Positions 16,924 to 26,262 of a stretch of DNA of 33,473 bases are shown here, piece by piece. Position 1 is the stretch's first letter. The number at the start of each line of letters is the position of its first letter. The notes under the pieces were generated by a model that was not told where the DNA came from, ran no database searches, and saw only the letters and a program-made list of their open reading frames with translations. Source of the stretch: Alphaproteobacteria bacterium (GTDB lineage: Bacteria; Pseudomonadota; Alphaproteobacteria; RF32; CAG-239). The stretch spans positions 1 to 33,473 of the forward strand of contig JAFUSA010000007.1 of NCBI GenBank assembly GCA_017480745.1, given 5' to 3'. The position numbers and the translations under genes are program-made.

Positions 16924-19188
16924 CTAATATACAGGGCGTTGATCCAACAACCCGCACCAACGTTCAACTTCATCCAAATCAATATATCCTTTAAGCATAC
17001 GCTCAATGGCTGCTTCGCGTAAAGGTCTGCCGTCTAATTCACTTATCCAATAGTCAATGGCTTCTTTGGTTTCACCTTTAATCAGCAACCGTAAAAAGTG
17101 TGCATCCGGCAAAATAATTTCCGGTACTGAAAGTCGTCCTACAATTCCTTTATGACCACAATATTTACATCCCGGACCACGAACGTATGTGTTTTCCGTT
17201 CCATATTCGCCAAGAGCTGTTTTCAAGCGTTGGAATGATGGATCAGACATTCGTTCCTTAACCGAAACGCGACAATAAGGACACAATTTACGGAACAAAC
17301 GTTGAGAGATCAAACCTTTCATAATCTCCGGATCATCAAGCATATACGGTTGAACACCCATATCACGTAAACGAGTAATAATTGCCGGTGCCGAGTTGGC
17401 GTGCAAAGTTGACCATACACTGTGTCCGGATAACGCACCCTTAAACACCAAGGATGCTGCTGAAAGTGAACGAATCTCGCCGACCATCAACACGTCAGGG
17501 TCGGAACGAAGTGCCGCCGACAGAGCTTTGTTAAACTCCTCGTCTTTTTCTTCCTCACTTGAAGCATTGGTAACCGGCATTTGTCGTGCTCCCGGAATTG
17601 GATACTCCGGCGGATCTTCCACGGTAATAACATTCATTTCGCCATGATGCTCTTGAATAAGTTTAATCAAATTACGCTGCAATGTAGTCGATTTTCCCGA
17701 ACCTGTCGGACCGGCAATAATTTTCAAACCAACCGCAGTGGCGCGTAAACGATAGAACAAATCTATTTCTCTGTCGCCTAAACCCAAAGTGCGCAAATCA
17801 CTGTTACCGTTTGGGTTATCATCGGCGTATAACAAACGCATAACCAAATATTGCGAACCAAAAGCAACCGGATTGAATTGCAAACGAATAGCTAAAACGT
17901 TATGCGGCAATTTTAACTTACCATCAGTTCCTCGCAGAGGTGTCGCACCTAATTTTTGCGCGCCCTGAAACTCGTTTTGCGCATAGTTGGCATCAGAAAT
18001 ATCAGCCGAGGCGAATGCGGCACGCACAAAAGCTTCTCCCCATTCGGAAGAATATTCCAACTCTCTTTCCATCATGCCGTTAACACGGAATAAAACTACC
18101 GTGGAATCCGCAACAACAACGTGAATATCCGACACTTTTTTACGAGCAGCACGGCTTATAACGTCCAAAAAGTCTATTTGAATTTGATAGGCGGCACTTT
18201 CTTCAACGGAAATATCAATCTGTCCGGTTCCACGCTCGGCATAAGCATAAACGGCGGTAATAACTTGCGAAGAAACATATCGCGGTGTATCAAGGCTTAT
18301 TTTGCGGCGTTTGATAGTGGCAATAAAGTTTAATACTTTACCATCAAAGCGGTGCGCTTCGTCAATTAAACATGTTCCATCAGAAAAAAGCGCTATCATA
18401 CGGCGAATTTCAGGCTCAACCTGCATCTCTCCTTTTTCAGCGGTTAATAATTTATTGTCATTGCTGAACAAAACCTGAAAATAGTTAGCGGATTTTGCCA
18501 AATCAACATTGTCTTCTTTAACGTCTTTTTCTTCGGCAATATCAGATTTCTTTTTGTCGGCTTTGGTCAAAACCTCCATTTCTTCCTTGCTACGATTGGC
18601 AGCCGCAGCTATCTCCGAAGGTCTGATCTTTCCGCCGTGGCTTAAAATATCTTTGGCTTCTTTAATCGGATCGCTGGCAAAACTTTGCTTTTTTTCTTCC
18701 TTCCCCTCTTTTTTTTCTTTTATTTCTTCGGGGGTCACTGTTGCACCGGCTTTTATGTCTTGCGAACGTTTTTGTAAAGGTGTTGTTTTTTTATCTTTAT
18801 TGTCATTTTTTGCCGCATATTCGTAAATGGTAGCAATCTCTTTGGCTGTTACATAACGCGGGTTGCCTATTAAAACTTTGCGGCGCTTAACGGTGGCAAT
18901 AAAGTTTAATACCTTAACATCAAAACGTTTCTTTTCATCAACAAAAAATATGCCGTCCGAAAACAAGGCCAACATTTTTCGTGTATCGTCATCAATCTCC
19001 AACGGACCGTCTTCAACGGTTGTCAGCGTGTTATTCCCGGCAAACAAAGTTTGCAAAAAATTATCAGGTTTTTTATATTCAAGTTCCTCGTCTTTTTTGA
19101 TATTGTCCGGCTGAGGACGATTGCTCTGCACGGCAACGTCCTTTTTTACAGATGTATTGTCACTAAGATTTTTATTGTCCTCAGCCAT
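16924..19188 (-). CDS. pilQ: Type IVb pilus assembly ATPase PilQ with duplicated N-terminal domain
   Basis: A secretion ATPase of the GspE/PilB/PilQ group that powers pilin polymerisation from the cytoplasm. Walker A is AGPTGSGKSTT (about residues 494-503). Other motifs are the Asp box ITVEDPPEYPIPGARQ, Walker B LMVGEIRS (about 566), the His box STLHANSAPAIITRL, and a zinc site CPYC (about 635) with CKYC (about 677). At 754 residues it is longer than typical PilQ. The extra length is an N-terminal domain present twice (about 39-125 and 228-315), sharing ALFSDG and RFD-KVLNFIAT-KRRK, separated by a Lys/Glu-rich linker (about 126-227). It starts eight bases after pilP, with AGG upstream. Confidence 0.92.
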   Translation of the reverse strand: MAEDNKNLSDNTSVKKDVAVQSNRPQPDNIKKDEELEYKKPDNFLQTLFAGNNTLTTVEDGPLEIDDDTRKMLALFSDGIFFVDEKKRFDVKVLNFIATVKRRKVLIGNPRYVTAKEIATIYEYAAKNDNKDKKTTPLQKRSQDIKAGATVTPEEIKEKKEGKEEKKQSFASDPIKEAKDILSHGGKIRPSEIAAAANRSKEEMEVLTKADKKKSDIAEEKDVKEDNVDLAKSANYFQVLFSNDNKLLTAEKGEMQVEPEIRRMIALFSDGTCLIDEAHRFDGKVLNFIATIKRRKISLDTPRYVSSQVITAVYAYAERGTGQIDISVEESAAYQIQIDFLDVISRAARKKVSDIHVVVADSTVVLFRVNGMMERELEYSSEWGEAFVRAAFASADISDANYAQNEFQGAQKLGATPLRGTDGKLKLPHNVLAIRLQFNPVAFGSQYLVMRLLYADDNPNGNSDLRTLGLGDREIDLFYRLRATAVGLKIIAGPTGSGKSTTLQRNLIKLIQEHHGEMNVITVEDPPEYPIPGARQMPVTNASSEEEKDEEFNKALSAALRSDPDVLMVGEIRSLSAASLVFKGALSGHSVWSTLHANSAPAIITRLRDMGVQPYMLDDPEIMKGLISQRLFRKLCPYCRVSVKERMSDPSFQRLKTALGEYGTENTYVRGPGCKYCGHKGIVGRLSVPEIILPDAHFLRLLIKGETKEAIDYWISELDGRPLREAAIERMLKGYIDLDEVERWCGLLDQRPVY

Positions 19189-19196
19189 TTTAATAC

Positions 19197-20534
19197 CTAC
19201 TTAACGAACATTCCGTTACGACTTGATATTGATTTTGTTTTTTTATCCGAATCGTTTTTAGAGTCTTTCTTATCACTACTTAATTTTGCACTTTTGACAG
19301 ATACGTTTTCATTGTCACTTTCGGCAGAGGAGTTAAAACTCTTTGTTGGTTCAAAATCAAGAACGGTTCCGCCGGTGTATAAGAAGCTCTTTATTCCTTT
19401 ATTATCAAAAGCAATATAGTGATCCGTAATAGCCGTAACTACTTCTCCGCCTTTCAACATTGAACCTTTGTGAACCATGAATGTTGTCCCGTCTTTGCTG
19501 ACAATCTTAGCAATAATGTCTTTACCCTTACCTGTAATATCCATTATAGCATATTCCTGTGACATGTCAATAGCATCTTCGTCTAGGCCTAAGCTGTCCG
19601 AAACAGAGAACGGATTATTCTTATCATCTTCCATTTGACGGATTTGGTTTTGATTTTCCGTGATGGAGGCATTAAGATTGTTTATTTGACTGTTCAAGGC
19701 TTTAACAACAGAGTTGTGTGTAAATACAGCTTCATTGGCTTTACGATGAACAGTTCCGATTTTCTTTTGCAAAGCATGCAGCATATTTTCAAAATTGCTA
19801 AGCAACTGTAAACGCCCCTCTTCCAATTCTTTTACTTTATTTTGTAAAGCTGCATTTTTCTCTATCCACTTTTGATTGTTTAAGAGCATTTCGTTCATGT
19901 AGTCATTCAGAACTTTAGCTTGACGAATTTTTTCAAGTTCAATTTCTTTTTCTTTGAGTTTTTGTTGTTCTTGAATAATTTTTGCCTTACGCTCATTTTC
20001 AAGTTCTTTTAACTTTTCTTCTTCTTGTAATTTGCGCATTCTTTCTTCATCACGCGCTTTGGCACGAGCCACCTTCAAAGCTTCAACTTTGTTTTTCAAA
20101 TCTTCTCTTTTTAGTTCAAGATTCAATAAAGTTGTCTGCTTCTCAATATCGGCCATTTGGTTAAACAAATCACTGTCTACACGTGACAAGATAGCATTAC
20201 CGAATTTTTCAAAAGGAGATTTTGCTACTTCCGGAGCCGGAATACTTTCATCGTTTTCGTCATCAACTTCTTCTGTGGCTGCGGCATTATCACCAGCATC
20301 TGCCGCTTGATTGTTACCATTTTGAGCGGAAGATGTTTCTTCATCTAAAAAGGATAAATCCTCTTGTCCTGCCTGAGAACCACTCGGTTGAGCATCATTT
20401 TGCACATCATTAACACCCGTATTATCAGGTATCGGCTCCATAACCTGAGCAAAAGCGTTATGACTCATGCACATAACTGTTGCGATTGCCAGTGCACCTA
20501 TCATTAACTTGTAATTTTTTAAACTATAACTCAT
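19197..20534 (-). CDS. pilP: Type IVb pilus biogenesis protein PilP-like
   Basis: A 445-residue exported protein with signal peptide (hydrophobic core LMIGALAIATVMCM, probable cleavage after NAFA). An acidic Asn/Gln/Glu-rich region follows, then a long coiled coil (about 125-270, EERMRKLQEEEKLKELENER onward). The C-terminal beta-rich domain (IAKIVSKDGTTFMVHKGSMLKGGEVVTAI) resembles the PilP periplasmic domain, which links the secretin to the inner-membrane complex. It is much longer than R64 PilP because of the coiled coil. I start at MSYSLKNYK: AAGGAGG lies just upstream, and the start overlaps the pilO end by 11 bases. Confidence 0.75.
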   Translation of the reverse strand: MSYSLKNYKLMIGALAIATVMCMSHNAFAQVMEPIPDNTGVNDVQNDAQPSGSQAGQEDLSFLDEETSSAQNGNNQAADAGDNAAATEEVDDENDESIPAPEVAKSPFEKFGNAILSRVDSDLFNQMADIEKQTTLLNLELKREDLKNKVEALKVARAKARDEERMRKLQEEEKLKELENERKAKIIQEQQKLKEKEIELEKIRQAKVLNDYMNEMLLNNQKWIEKNAALQNKVKELEEGRLQLLSNFENMLHALQKKIGTVHRKANEAVFTHNSVVKALNSQINNLNASITENQNQIRQMEDDKNNPFSVSDSLGLDEDAIDMSQEYAIMDITGKGKDIIAKIVSKDGTTFMVHKGSMLKGGEVVTAITDHYIAFDNKGIKSFLYTGGTVLDFEPTKSFNSSAESDNENVSVKSAKLSSDKKDSKNDSDKKTKSISSRNGMFVK

Positions 20535-21771
20535 AAATACCTCCTTCAAAAGACCAATTTCCCGTGTTTATATCGTATTTTACAATATTTATGTATAATC
20601 CGGAAAATCTTGTTAACAGCTCAAGCCATGTCAGCGGACTGGTGGTTGATGATATTGTGAAACTCAAACTTCTGTAAACCGATCCTCGCTGAGATGTTGT
20701 TGTGCTTTGTTGATAATTGATACTGATTCCGAGAGCTTGATTCAAGTCATTCATTATATCAACTAAATCATTTTCGTTATATTCCGGTGGTGAATTAAGG
20801 GTGCTTATTTCACCTATCGGCACTGAAACCATAACGGTATTACCGCTTCTGTCTAAAACGCGCGAACTGAAATCAACACCAGACACATCTAAGGCTTGTT
20901 CTATCCACGTTAAGCGACCTAATTCCCTCTTCCACGATGTAACTACACCGTTTTTGGTGTCGCAACTTAAACCTTCTAACTTCCACCCCGGAGTTACGAC
21001 AGTCGCTACCTGATTCATTGTTTTGTAACAATTCTGAACTATCTCAACCGGATTTTCCAAACTTTCCCACGGTTTTGGTTCCGGTGGCAAAGCTACAGGT
21101 TGTTCAATTTGCTCAACCGGTGCCACAACAGGCTGTTCCGGCGGCGAAAAGAACATACTTTGCAAAGCTGAATATGCAAACCAAAGAATAACAGCAAAAC
21201 CGATAATGATAATAAGAAGCATCAAATTATCATTGCTGGTATTGATTTTATCCAGTTTTGCCTGTAATCCTTTTTTCAGCAGTGTGCCTAAATCAGTATC
21301 TCTGGTTTCCTCAATTCCCCACTCAGCTGGAGCAAACAGTGCATCCCAGTCCGGAACAACCAACATGGAAATGAATTGGTTTTTGGCATCTTTTTCATCA
21401 GCAAACAACGTATCACCATCCGAAAGGATAACATCGTTTCTGAAACATACATACCACCATCCGGTATCAACCTTAAACACACCTAAGAATGAAGTTACAT
21501 TTCCCAAGCCGGTAATTAACGATACTGCCGCTGACGGCATTCCTCGGGTAAAGCCTTGAGATGATGCGGCTAAACCAAACTGCGAAGATTTACCTTGACG
21601 CGTAACATATAAATCCGCACCTTCAAGAATATTTTCGGCAGCTTCTTTAATTTCCGGCAGAGGCTTATCTTCATCCAATAAAGGTTGCCAGAATAAGCTC
21701 GCGGCATACGTCGTTCCGCCTTCGGTAAACGATGCTTTCCAAGCTTTTTCGTCAGTTTGATTCTCAGCCAC
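20524..21771 (-). CDS. pilO: Type IVb pilus protein PilO
   Basis: A 415-residue bitopic inner-membrane protein of the PilO2 type. The N-terminal cytoplasmic domain carries the family pattern (SQFGLAASSQGFTRGMPSAA ... FKVDTGWWYVCFRNDVILSDGDTLFADEKDA). It is followed by one membrane segment (about 190-210, LMLLIIIIGFAVILWFAY), a Pro-rich linker (EQPVVAPVEQIEQPVALPPE) and a periplasmic domain with two cysteines (VQNCYKT and GLSCDTK) that may pair. It starts with GTG, 17 bases after pilN, with GAGGAG upstream. It probably organises the inner-membrane complex under the secretin. Confidence 0.87.
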   Translation of the reverse strand: MAENQTDEKAWKASFTEGGTTYAASLFWQPLLDEDKPLPEIKEAAENILEGADLYVTRQGKSSQFGLAASSQGFTRGMPSAAVSLITGLGNVTSFLGVFKVDTGWWYVCFRNDVILSDGDTLFADEKDAKNQFISMLVVPDWDALFAPAEWGIEETRDTDLGTLLKKGLQAKLDKINTSNDNLMLLIIIIGFAVILWFAYSALQSMFFSPPEQPVVAPVEQIEQPVALPPEPKPWESLENPVEIVQNCYKTMNQVATVVTPGWKLEGLSCDTKNGVVTSWKRELGRLTWIEQALDVSGVDFSSRVLDRSGNTVMVSVPIGEISTLNSPPEYNENDLVDIMNDLNQALGISINYQQSTTTSQRGSVYRSLSFTISSTTSPLTWLELLTRFSGLYINIVKYDINTGNWSFEGGIYEL

Positions 21772-21788
21772 GAGTTTTCTCCTCTATA

Positions 21789-23423
21789 TTAGTCGCTCAT
21801 TCTTGATTCCGGAGATAATGGAGATTCCAAAACAACCGGAGTCAACATAATTACGAGAATTGTTCTGTCTCTGGCAGCAGTAGATGAACCACCGAGCAAA
21901 TTGTTTTCAGGTGTTCCAACGCCTTTTTTGTCAGCAGAATCTTCTACACGTTCATAACCTGCCAATATAAGTGTTTCGCCCGACTTCATAGCCACTTCTT
22001 GTGTGAAACCACGTGTTTCTACAACAGGGTTTTGAATAAATTGTGACTCGCCTTCGGAAGAAGATTCACCGCCTTCTTCGTCCTCATCACCGCTATCACT
22101 GTTAGCACTGCTGCCGAAAGAAACTTTATCCAAAGACAACAGATCTGATAAGGTAAGGTTGAAGAACAACATAATTCGACCATGGTCCAAAATACGTGGC
22201 AATACGCTCATAGTGAAACCTGTCTCAATCTCTTCCGTTTCAACAGAAATATCGTATGTGTCACTATCGCCACTTTGTGTTTTGGTAACTTCCGAAATGT
22301 AGTTTTGAGTCTTTACAACTTGAATCGGAGCCGGTTTGTTATTCATTGTAGTAACAGTACCGCTGGTTACCAAGTTGGTCTGACCTTCTTGCGACAATGC
22401 GTTTACAGCAGCGTCAACACTCCAACGCTTAGAAGTAATACCCATAGTCAAAGAGCTGATAGCACTGTCAATATCACCCGTTGTTCCGGCTGTAATATCT
22501 TTCAGTGAACCGCGTCCGCCGAAAGTTGCATTCAAATCCAAGCCGTATTGATCTGTGTTTTTAATATTAACTTGAATAACCTTAACACTGATGGCAACTT
22601 GTTTAGAAACACGATTATTTTGTTCATTCACATATTTCGCCACACGTTTAATATCGGTAGGGGTGGCTGTTAAAGTGATTGTTCCGTTACCTTTATCAAT
22701 TACTAAATTGGAATCAGAGGCAATCATTGCACTGATTGTGCTTTGAATATTTGCCCACATATCCAAACCATCAACCGAGCTACTTTGTGAAATGCTCGAC
22801 GAACCACCGGAACCGCCAACGGAAACGCTGAGTGATGGGTTAGTCGGCAAAGAGTAAATTGTAAAGGTTTTAGTTATGTATTTGTAGAAATAAATCTCGT
22901 TCTTTTCATACTTCCACCAAATACCAAAACGGTTAGTAACTTCATCTAACAATCCGCTTATTGGACCTTTATAATTTACAATCATTTTAGTTGAATCAGT
23001 CCATTGAGCGCCCAAATCTTCAAGAGAAGGTTTGTTGCTGTCGGCGTTGGAAATTGCCGTGCTTTCAAGTTCCGGCGCATAGCGAACTGATAAAGATGTG
23101 ATTTTGCTAATCATGTTACCGATTTCATAAAGGGTAATCGGACGATTACTGATTAAGGTTATACCGTCTTTTGATTCTAAATATGACGGCACCGGTTCGC
23201 CCTCAAACTCAACATTTGAAGTATCACCCAACCAAATATCATTTTTAACACGTATAACATCATCAGGAATAGGATCGCCCGGAACAGCAGCTTTTTGCTT
23301 TAAGTCCATAGCATCTTTGGCACGATGAGCCATTTCTCTGTCCATTTCCGGAGAAACTGAACATGCAACGGTTATTCCCAAAATTGCCAATACGGAAAGT
23401 TTAATAAAATTAGTCATACGCAT
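21789..23423 (-). CDS. pilN: Type IVb pilus outer-membrane secretin lipoprotein PilN
   Basis: An outer-membrane channel for the pilus. It has a signal peptide with a lipobox-like Cys (GITVACSV), then the N-terminal domains (NRPITLYEIGNMISKITSLS; GPISGLLDEVTNRFGIWWKY), a Ser/Gly-rich stretch and an N3-like domain ending in TDIKRVAKYVNEQN. The C-terminal secretin domain shows QVAISVKVIQVNIKN..., an acidic Ser/Glu-rich insert (GDEDEEGGESSSEGES) and the closing signature VAMKSGETLILAGYE ... NNLLGG ... RTILVIMLTPVVLE. I start at the ATG of MRMTNFIKL because GGAGG lies six bases upstream. It overlaps the end of the PilL-like gene by 14 bases. Confidence 0.92.
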   Translation of the reverse strand: MRMTNFIKLSVLAILGITVACSVSPEMDREMAHRAKDAMDLKQKAAVPGDPIPDDVIRVKNDIWLGDTSNVEFEGEPVPSYLESKDGITLISNRPITLYEIGNMISKITSLSVRYAPELESTAISNADSNKPSLEDLGAQWTDSTKMIVNYKGPISGLLDEVTNRFGIWWKYEKNEIYFYKYITKTFTIYSLPTNPSLSVSVGGSGGSSSISQSSSVDGLDMWANIQSTISAMIASDSNLVIDKGNGTITLTATPTDIKRVAKYVNEQNNRVSKQVAISVKVIQVNIKNTDQYGLDLNATFGGRGSLKDITAGTTGDIDSAISSLTMGITSKRWSVDAAVNALSQEGQTNLVTSGTVTTMNNKPAPIQVVKTQNYISEVTKTQSGDSDTYDISVETEEIETGFTMSVLPRILDHGRIMLFFNLTLSDLLSLDKVSFGSSANSDSGDEDEEGGESSSEGESQFIQNPVVETRGFTQEVAMKSGETLILAGYERVEDSADKKGVGTPENNLLGGSSTAARDRTILVIMLTPVVLESPLSPESRMSD

Positions 23424-24378
23424 TCTCGTCCTCCATTGTTTCAATAACTAAAACGCGGTTACCTTTGTAGAAAGTTGCAATCGGAGCCGGTCTGGCACGA
23501 GCGAAAGCTCTTACCAAGGCCGAAGCCACATCGGCAAATGTTCCTCTGAACATTGCACTGGCATTCAATGTATAATTGCGGTTTGTTTTCCAAATTAATC
23601 TCCAACCGGCTTCATCGCTCCATTGTGTAAGCAAATCTTTCAAGCTTTGTCCTTCTTCTGCCAACCAGTCTTTTACCAAGTCCGCATCATCATCAGATCC
23701 TGCATTATTATTTTGTCCGGCATTTTGATCATAACCGCCGGCATAATTATACGGAGCCGGATTTGCCGGAGCCAAAGTAGCCTGTCCGGTTGGCGTATAA
23801 ACAATCGGAGTAGAAGGCGGAACTTGTACACCACTGGCGGTATATACTGGCGGAGTAGGGGCTACAACCGGTTTACCTAACTTATTATAAACAACAGGAA
23901 TTGGAACTTGTTGTCCTTTTTCATTATAAACTTCTTTGGTTCCGCTTGGAATTGGAGATGGTACCGAAGAAACGGTAGCATTACTGTTAACCAGACCGTT
24001 TGAATTTCCTCCGGCTACATTGTTTTCATAATAAACAACCTCATTATCTATGCTTGGCGGAACAGCAGCAGAAAGATTATTTCCTGCACCAGCCTGAGTA
24101 ATACGATGATCACGAGGTGAGCGTTCACCATATTGCCTGAAATCTGCGGCTGTGCGGGTATAATTAACATTTGAGCTGTCATTGCACTCATCATACCCAT
24201 CGGCATTTTCTACACAAACAGCAGTATATTCCTGATTGCTGGTGCAAATACCGTTTTCGCAATCTTCTTCAAGATAACTTTTATTATTTACACACCCCAT
24301 CGTGCCGATAAAACAGCAAAGTAAACCGACAAAGGTCAGTTTGTTTTTTATTGTGTTTTTTTCTACTCTATACATCAT
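23410..24378 (-). CDS. PilL/TcpQ-like lipoprotein of the type IVb pilus
   Basis: A 322-residue lipoprotein with a signal peptide ending in a lipobox (FIGTMGC). The middle is Pro/Asn/Gly-rich with imperfect repeats of the type (V)VYNxxGxxVPxPxP (for example KEVYNEKGQQVPIPVVYNKLGKPV and TPTGQATLAP), likely a flexible wall- or periplasm-spanning linker. The C-terminal 85 residues (DWLAEEGQSLKDLLTQWSDE through GNRVLVIETM) match the TcpQ C-terminal domain, which in TCP pili assists the secretin. It lies directly before pilN, the position of pilL in R64-type clusters with pilM absent. It starts at a tandem ATG with AGGA upstream. Confidence 0.82.
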   Translation of the reverse strand: MMYRVEKNTIKNKLTFVGLLCCFIGTMGCVNNKSYLEEDCENGICTSNQEYTAVCVENADGYDECNDSSNVNYTRTAADFRQYGERSPRDHRITQAGAGNNLSAAVPPSIDNEVVYYENNVAGGNSNGLVNSNATVSSVPSPIPSGTKEVYNEKGQQVPIPVVYNKLGKPVVAPTPPVYTASGVQVPPSTPIVYTPTGQATLAPANPAPYNYAGGYDQNAGQNNNAGSDDDADLVKDWLAEEGQSLKDLLTQWSDEAGWRLIWKTNRNYTLNASAMFRGTFADVASALVRAFARARPAPIATFYKGNRVLVIETMEDENAYD

Positions 24379-24418
24379 CGTATTTTCCTATAATACATGT
24401 TAAAACTGAAATAACAAC

Positions 24419-26059
24419 CTAAAACCATGGATTATCCGCTTTTTTCAGATTTTCCTGTCGTTCCTTCTCGGCCTCTTGCATGGCTTTTTCACGAGCCTTG
24501 CGAGCTTTTTTCTCGGCTTTTTTAATCCGTTCCAAAGCTTTCTTTTTCACGGCCAGAATTTCCTCTTCGGTTGCATATCGCACATTCCTAATAATAAACG
24601 AGTTTGGCTCTCTATCAGTAAAAATTATGTTAATTTTTTCATAATCAACACCATTATTCGCCAAAATTCTATAAAGCAGCTTCAACCGTTTTTGTTGCAA
24701 AATAGTCGGAGCCGTATTTGAAATACGTATCTCAATGATTACGTTTTCATATTTTACCACATTTTCCGCAAAAGCATGCAGCCATTCCAATGTTTGGCCG
24801 GATATTTCTGCGCGGTTAGGCTGAAAAGCCAACTTTAATTCGGTAGGAATAACTTCTTTCTTAGTTTCTTCCTGCTCTTCATCTTCATCATCCTCATCGG
24901 CGTCTTTTTTACTTTTTTTCTTATCTCCGCCAAGCAGTTTGTTGAATATTGAATTATTCTGATCTTTATTACTTTTAGCCGATATTTTTGGTGCGCTTTT
25001 ATTGCCGGAAAACCAATCGGATATACTTTGTGTCAAGCTTTTTGAGGTTTCCTCATCTATATCGTCAAAATTGTCCTCGGCAGATTTTTTATCATCTGTG
25101 CCGGACTTAATTGTTGGAGCAATTTTTTTCGGCGGTAATTTCTTTTGCGCACGCAACTCTTCTTCTAACTTCAAATTTTCTTCCGAAGAGGAAAATTGCG
25201 GAATCAAATTTTCTTCATTCATAATATCTTCCGGAATAGGAATAAGCAGATTTTTTTGCATTTTATACGGCACAGGTTGCTCTTCCTCTGTTTCTGCTGC
25301 TTTTTTATTAGCGTTAAAAGCGTTTTTACCGGTATGACGGTTTGCGGTTTCGGCCACTTCCCACGGATCATCGTTTTCAGCCTGCGGAGCTGTCATAGTG
25401 GCGGAAAATTCAGCATTATGCACTTGTGCTTTTTTATTTTTTGTGCCCAAATTTTTAAGTGCAACATTATCGCTTGCCAATGCAATTTGGCTATCATCCG
25501 CTTCATTTGAAACAGAAATACTTTTTTTGTTGCTGTATTTGTGCATAAGTGGAATTTTAAACTGCGGAGCCATTGAAGCATCGGCGATTTGAACTTCGTC
25601 TTCATCATCATTATCGCGTGAAATTTCACTCTCATCTTCACTTATTGCATTGTTTTCTTCCAAAGCCTGTGACACGTCTTCTTTTTCAACCAAAGGCAAA
25701 ACATTGTTATTTTCATTTTCCGCCAATATTATGCCTTCATTATTATCCGGTTGATATAGAATATCAGCAATATCTTCCTTTTTATTTTCCTTATTTTCGG
25801 CAACTACCGTAATTTTAGCAGGATCATTACTTTTAACTTTATCTTGCGTTTGATTTAACTTATTAAATTTTTCATATATCGGATCATCTTCTTCATTGGA
25901 AGCAAAAAGATCAATATTTTGTGCGGTAATATGCGTAAGCGGTTCACTCTTACGTTCGTCATTCAACGACATTACCAAATAGGCTTTTGTGGTTGCAAAA
26001 ATAGCAACCAACGAGAGAAGAAAGCTTCCTATAAAACATTTTAAACCGAATTTAGGCAT
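24419..26059 (-). CDS. Inner-membrane-anchored protein with C-terminal OmpA-like domain, first gene of the pilus operon
   Basis: A 546-residue protein. A single N-terminal hydrophobic segment (about 8-28) acts as anchor or uncleaved signal. About 350 residues of charged, Asn/Glu/Asp/Lys-rich sequence look disordered. A domain at about 395-490 (ELKLAFQPNRAEISGQTLEWLHAFAENVVKYENVIIEIRIS) resembles the OmpA/MotB peptidoglycan-binding fold, though the usual GHTD-type residues are not clear. The tail is very basic and helical (KKALERIKKAEKKARKAREK). It is not part of the R64 core set. Its head position, 40 bases before the PilL-like gene, suggests an envelope anchor for the pilus machine. The OmpA-like call is tentative. 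Confidence 0.6.
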   Translation of the reverse strand: MPKFGLKCFIGSFLLSLVAIFATTKAYLVMSLNDERKSEPLTHITAQNIDLFASNEEDDPIYEKFNKLNQTQDKVKSNDPAKITVVAENKENKKEDIADILYQPDNNEGIILAENENNNVLPLVEKEDVSQALEENNAISEDESEISRDNDDEDEVQIADASMAPQFKIPLMHKYSNKKSISVSNEADDSQIALASDNVALKNLGTKNKKAQVHNAEFSATMTAPQAENDDPWEVAETANRHTGKNAFNANKKAAETEEEQPVPYKMQKNLLIPIPEDIMNEENLIPQFSSSEENLKLEEELRAQKKLPPKKIAPTIKSGTDDKKSAEDNFDDIDEETSKSLTQSISDWFSGNKSAPKISAKSNKDQNNSIFNKLLGGDKKKSKKDADEDDEDEEQEETKKEVIPTELKLAFQPNRAEISGQTLEWLHAFAENVVKYENVIIEIRISNTAPTILQQKRLKLLYRILANNGVDYEKINIIFTDREPNSFIIRNVRYATEEEILAVKKKALERIKKAEKKARKAREKAMQEAEKERQENLKKADNPWF

Positions 26060-26204
26060 TAACTCAATCCTGTTAAACTCAAAGAATACCGGCGCATTGA
26101 ACGCAAAACGCCCTTTCTTTTGTGTAAAGATACTACTAATTGTGTTAAAATAGAGTTAATGATAAAAACAAAGTTATTGCAAGTGTTGTTTATAACTTAT
26201 CAAG

Positions 26205-26244
26205 CAAAAAATATTCGCCGATTCCGTTTAAGAAATCGGCGAAT
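26205..26244 (-). terminator. Intrinsic terminator after pilin gene 3
   Basis: On the minus strand an 11-bp perfect stem, ATTCGCCGATT and AATCGGCGAAT (26213-26223 with 26234-26244), followed by ATTTTTTG. It lies 19 bases after the pilin stop and separates the gene from the pilus operon start (first start codon at 26059). Confidence 0.85.
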
Positions 26245-26262
26245 GTTTATAGTGTTAGTAAA

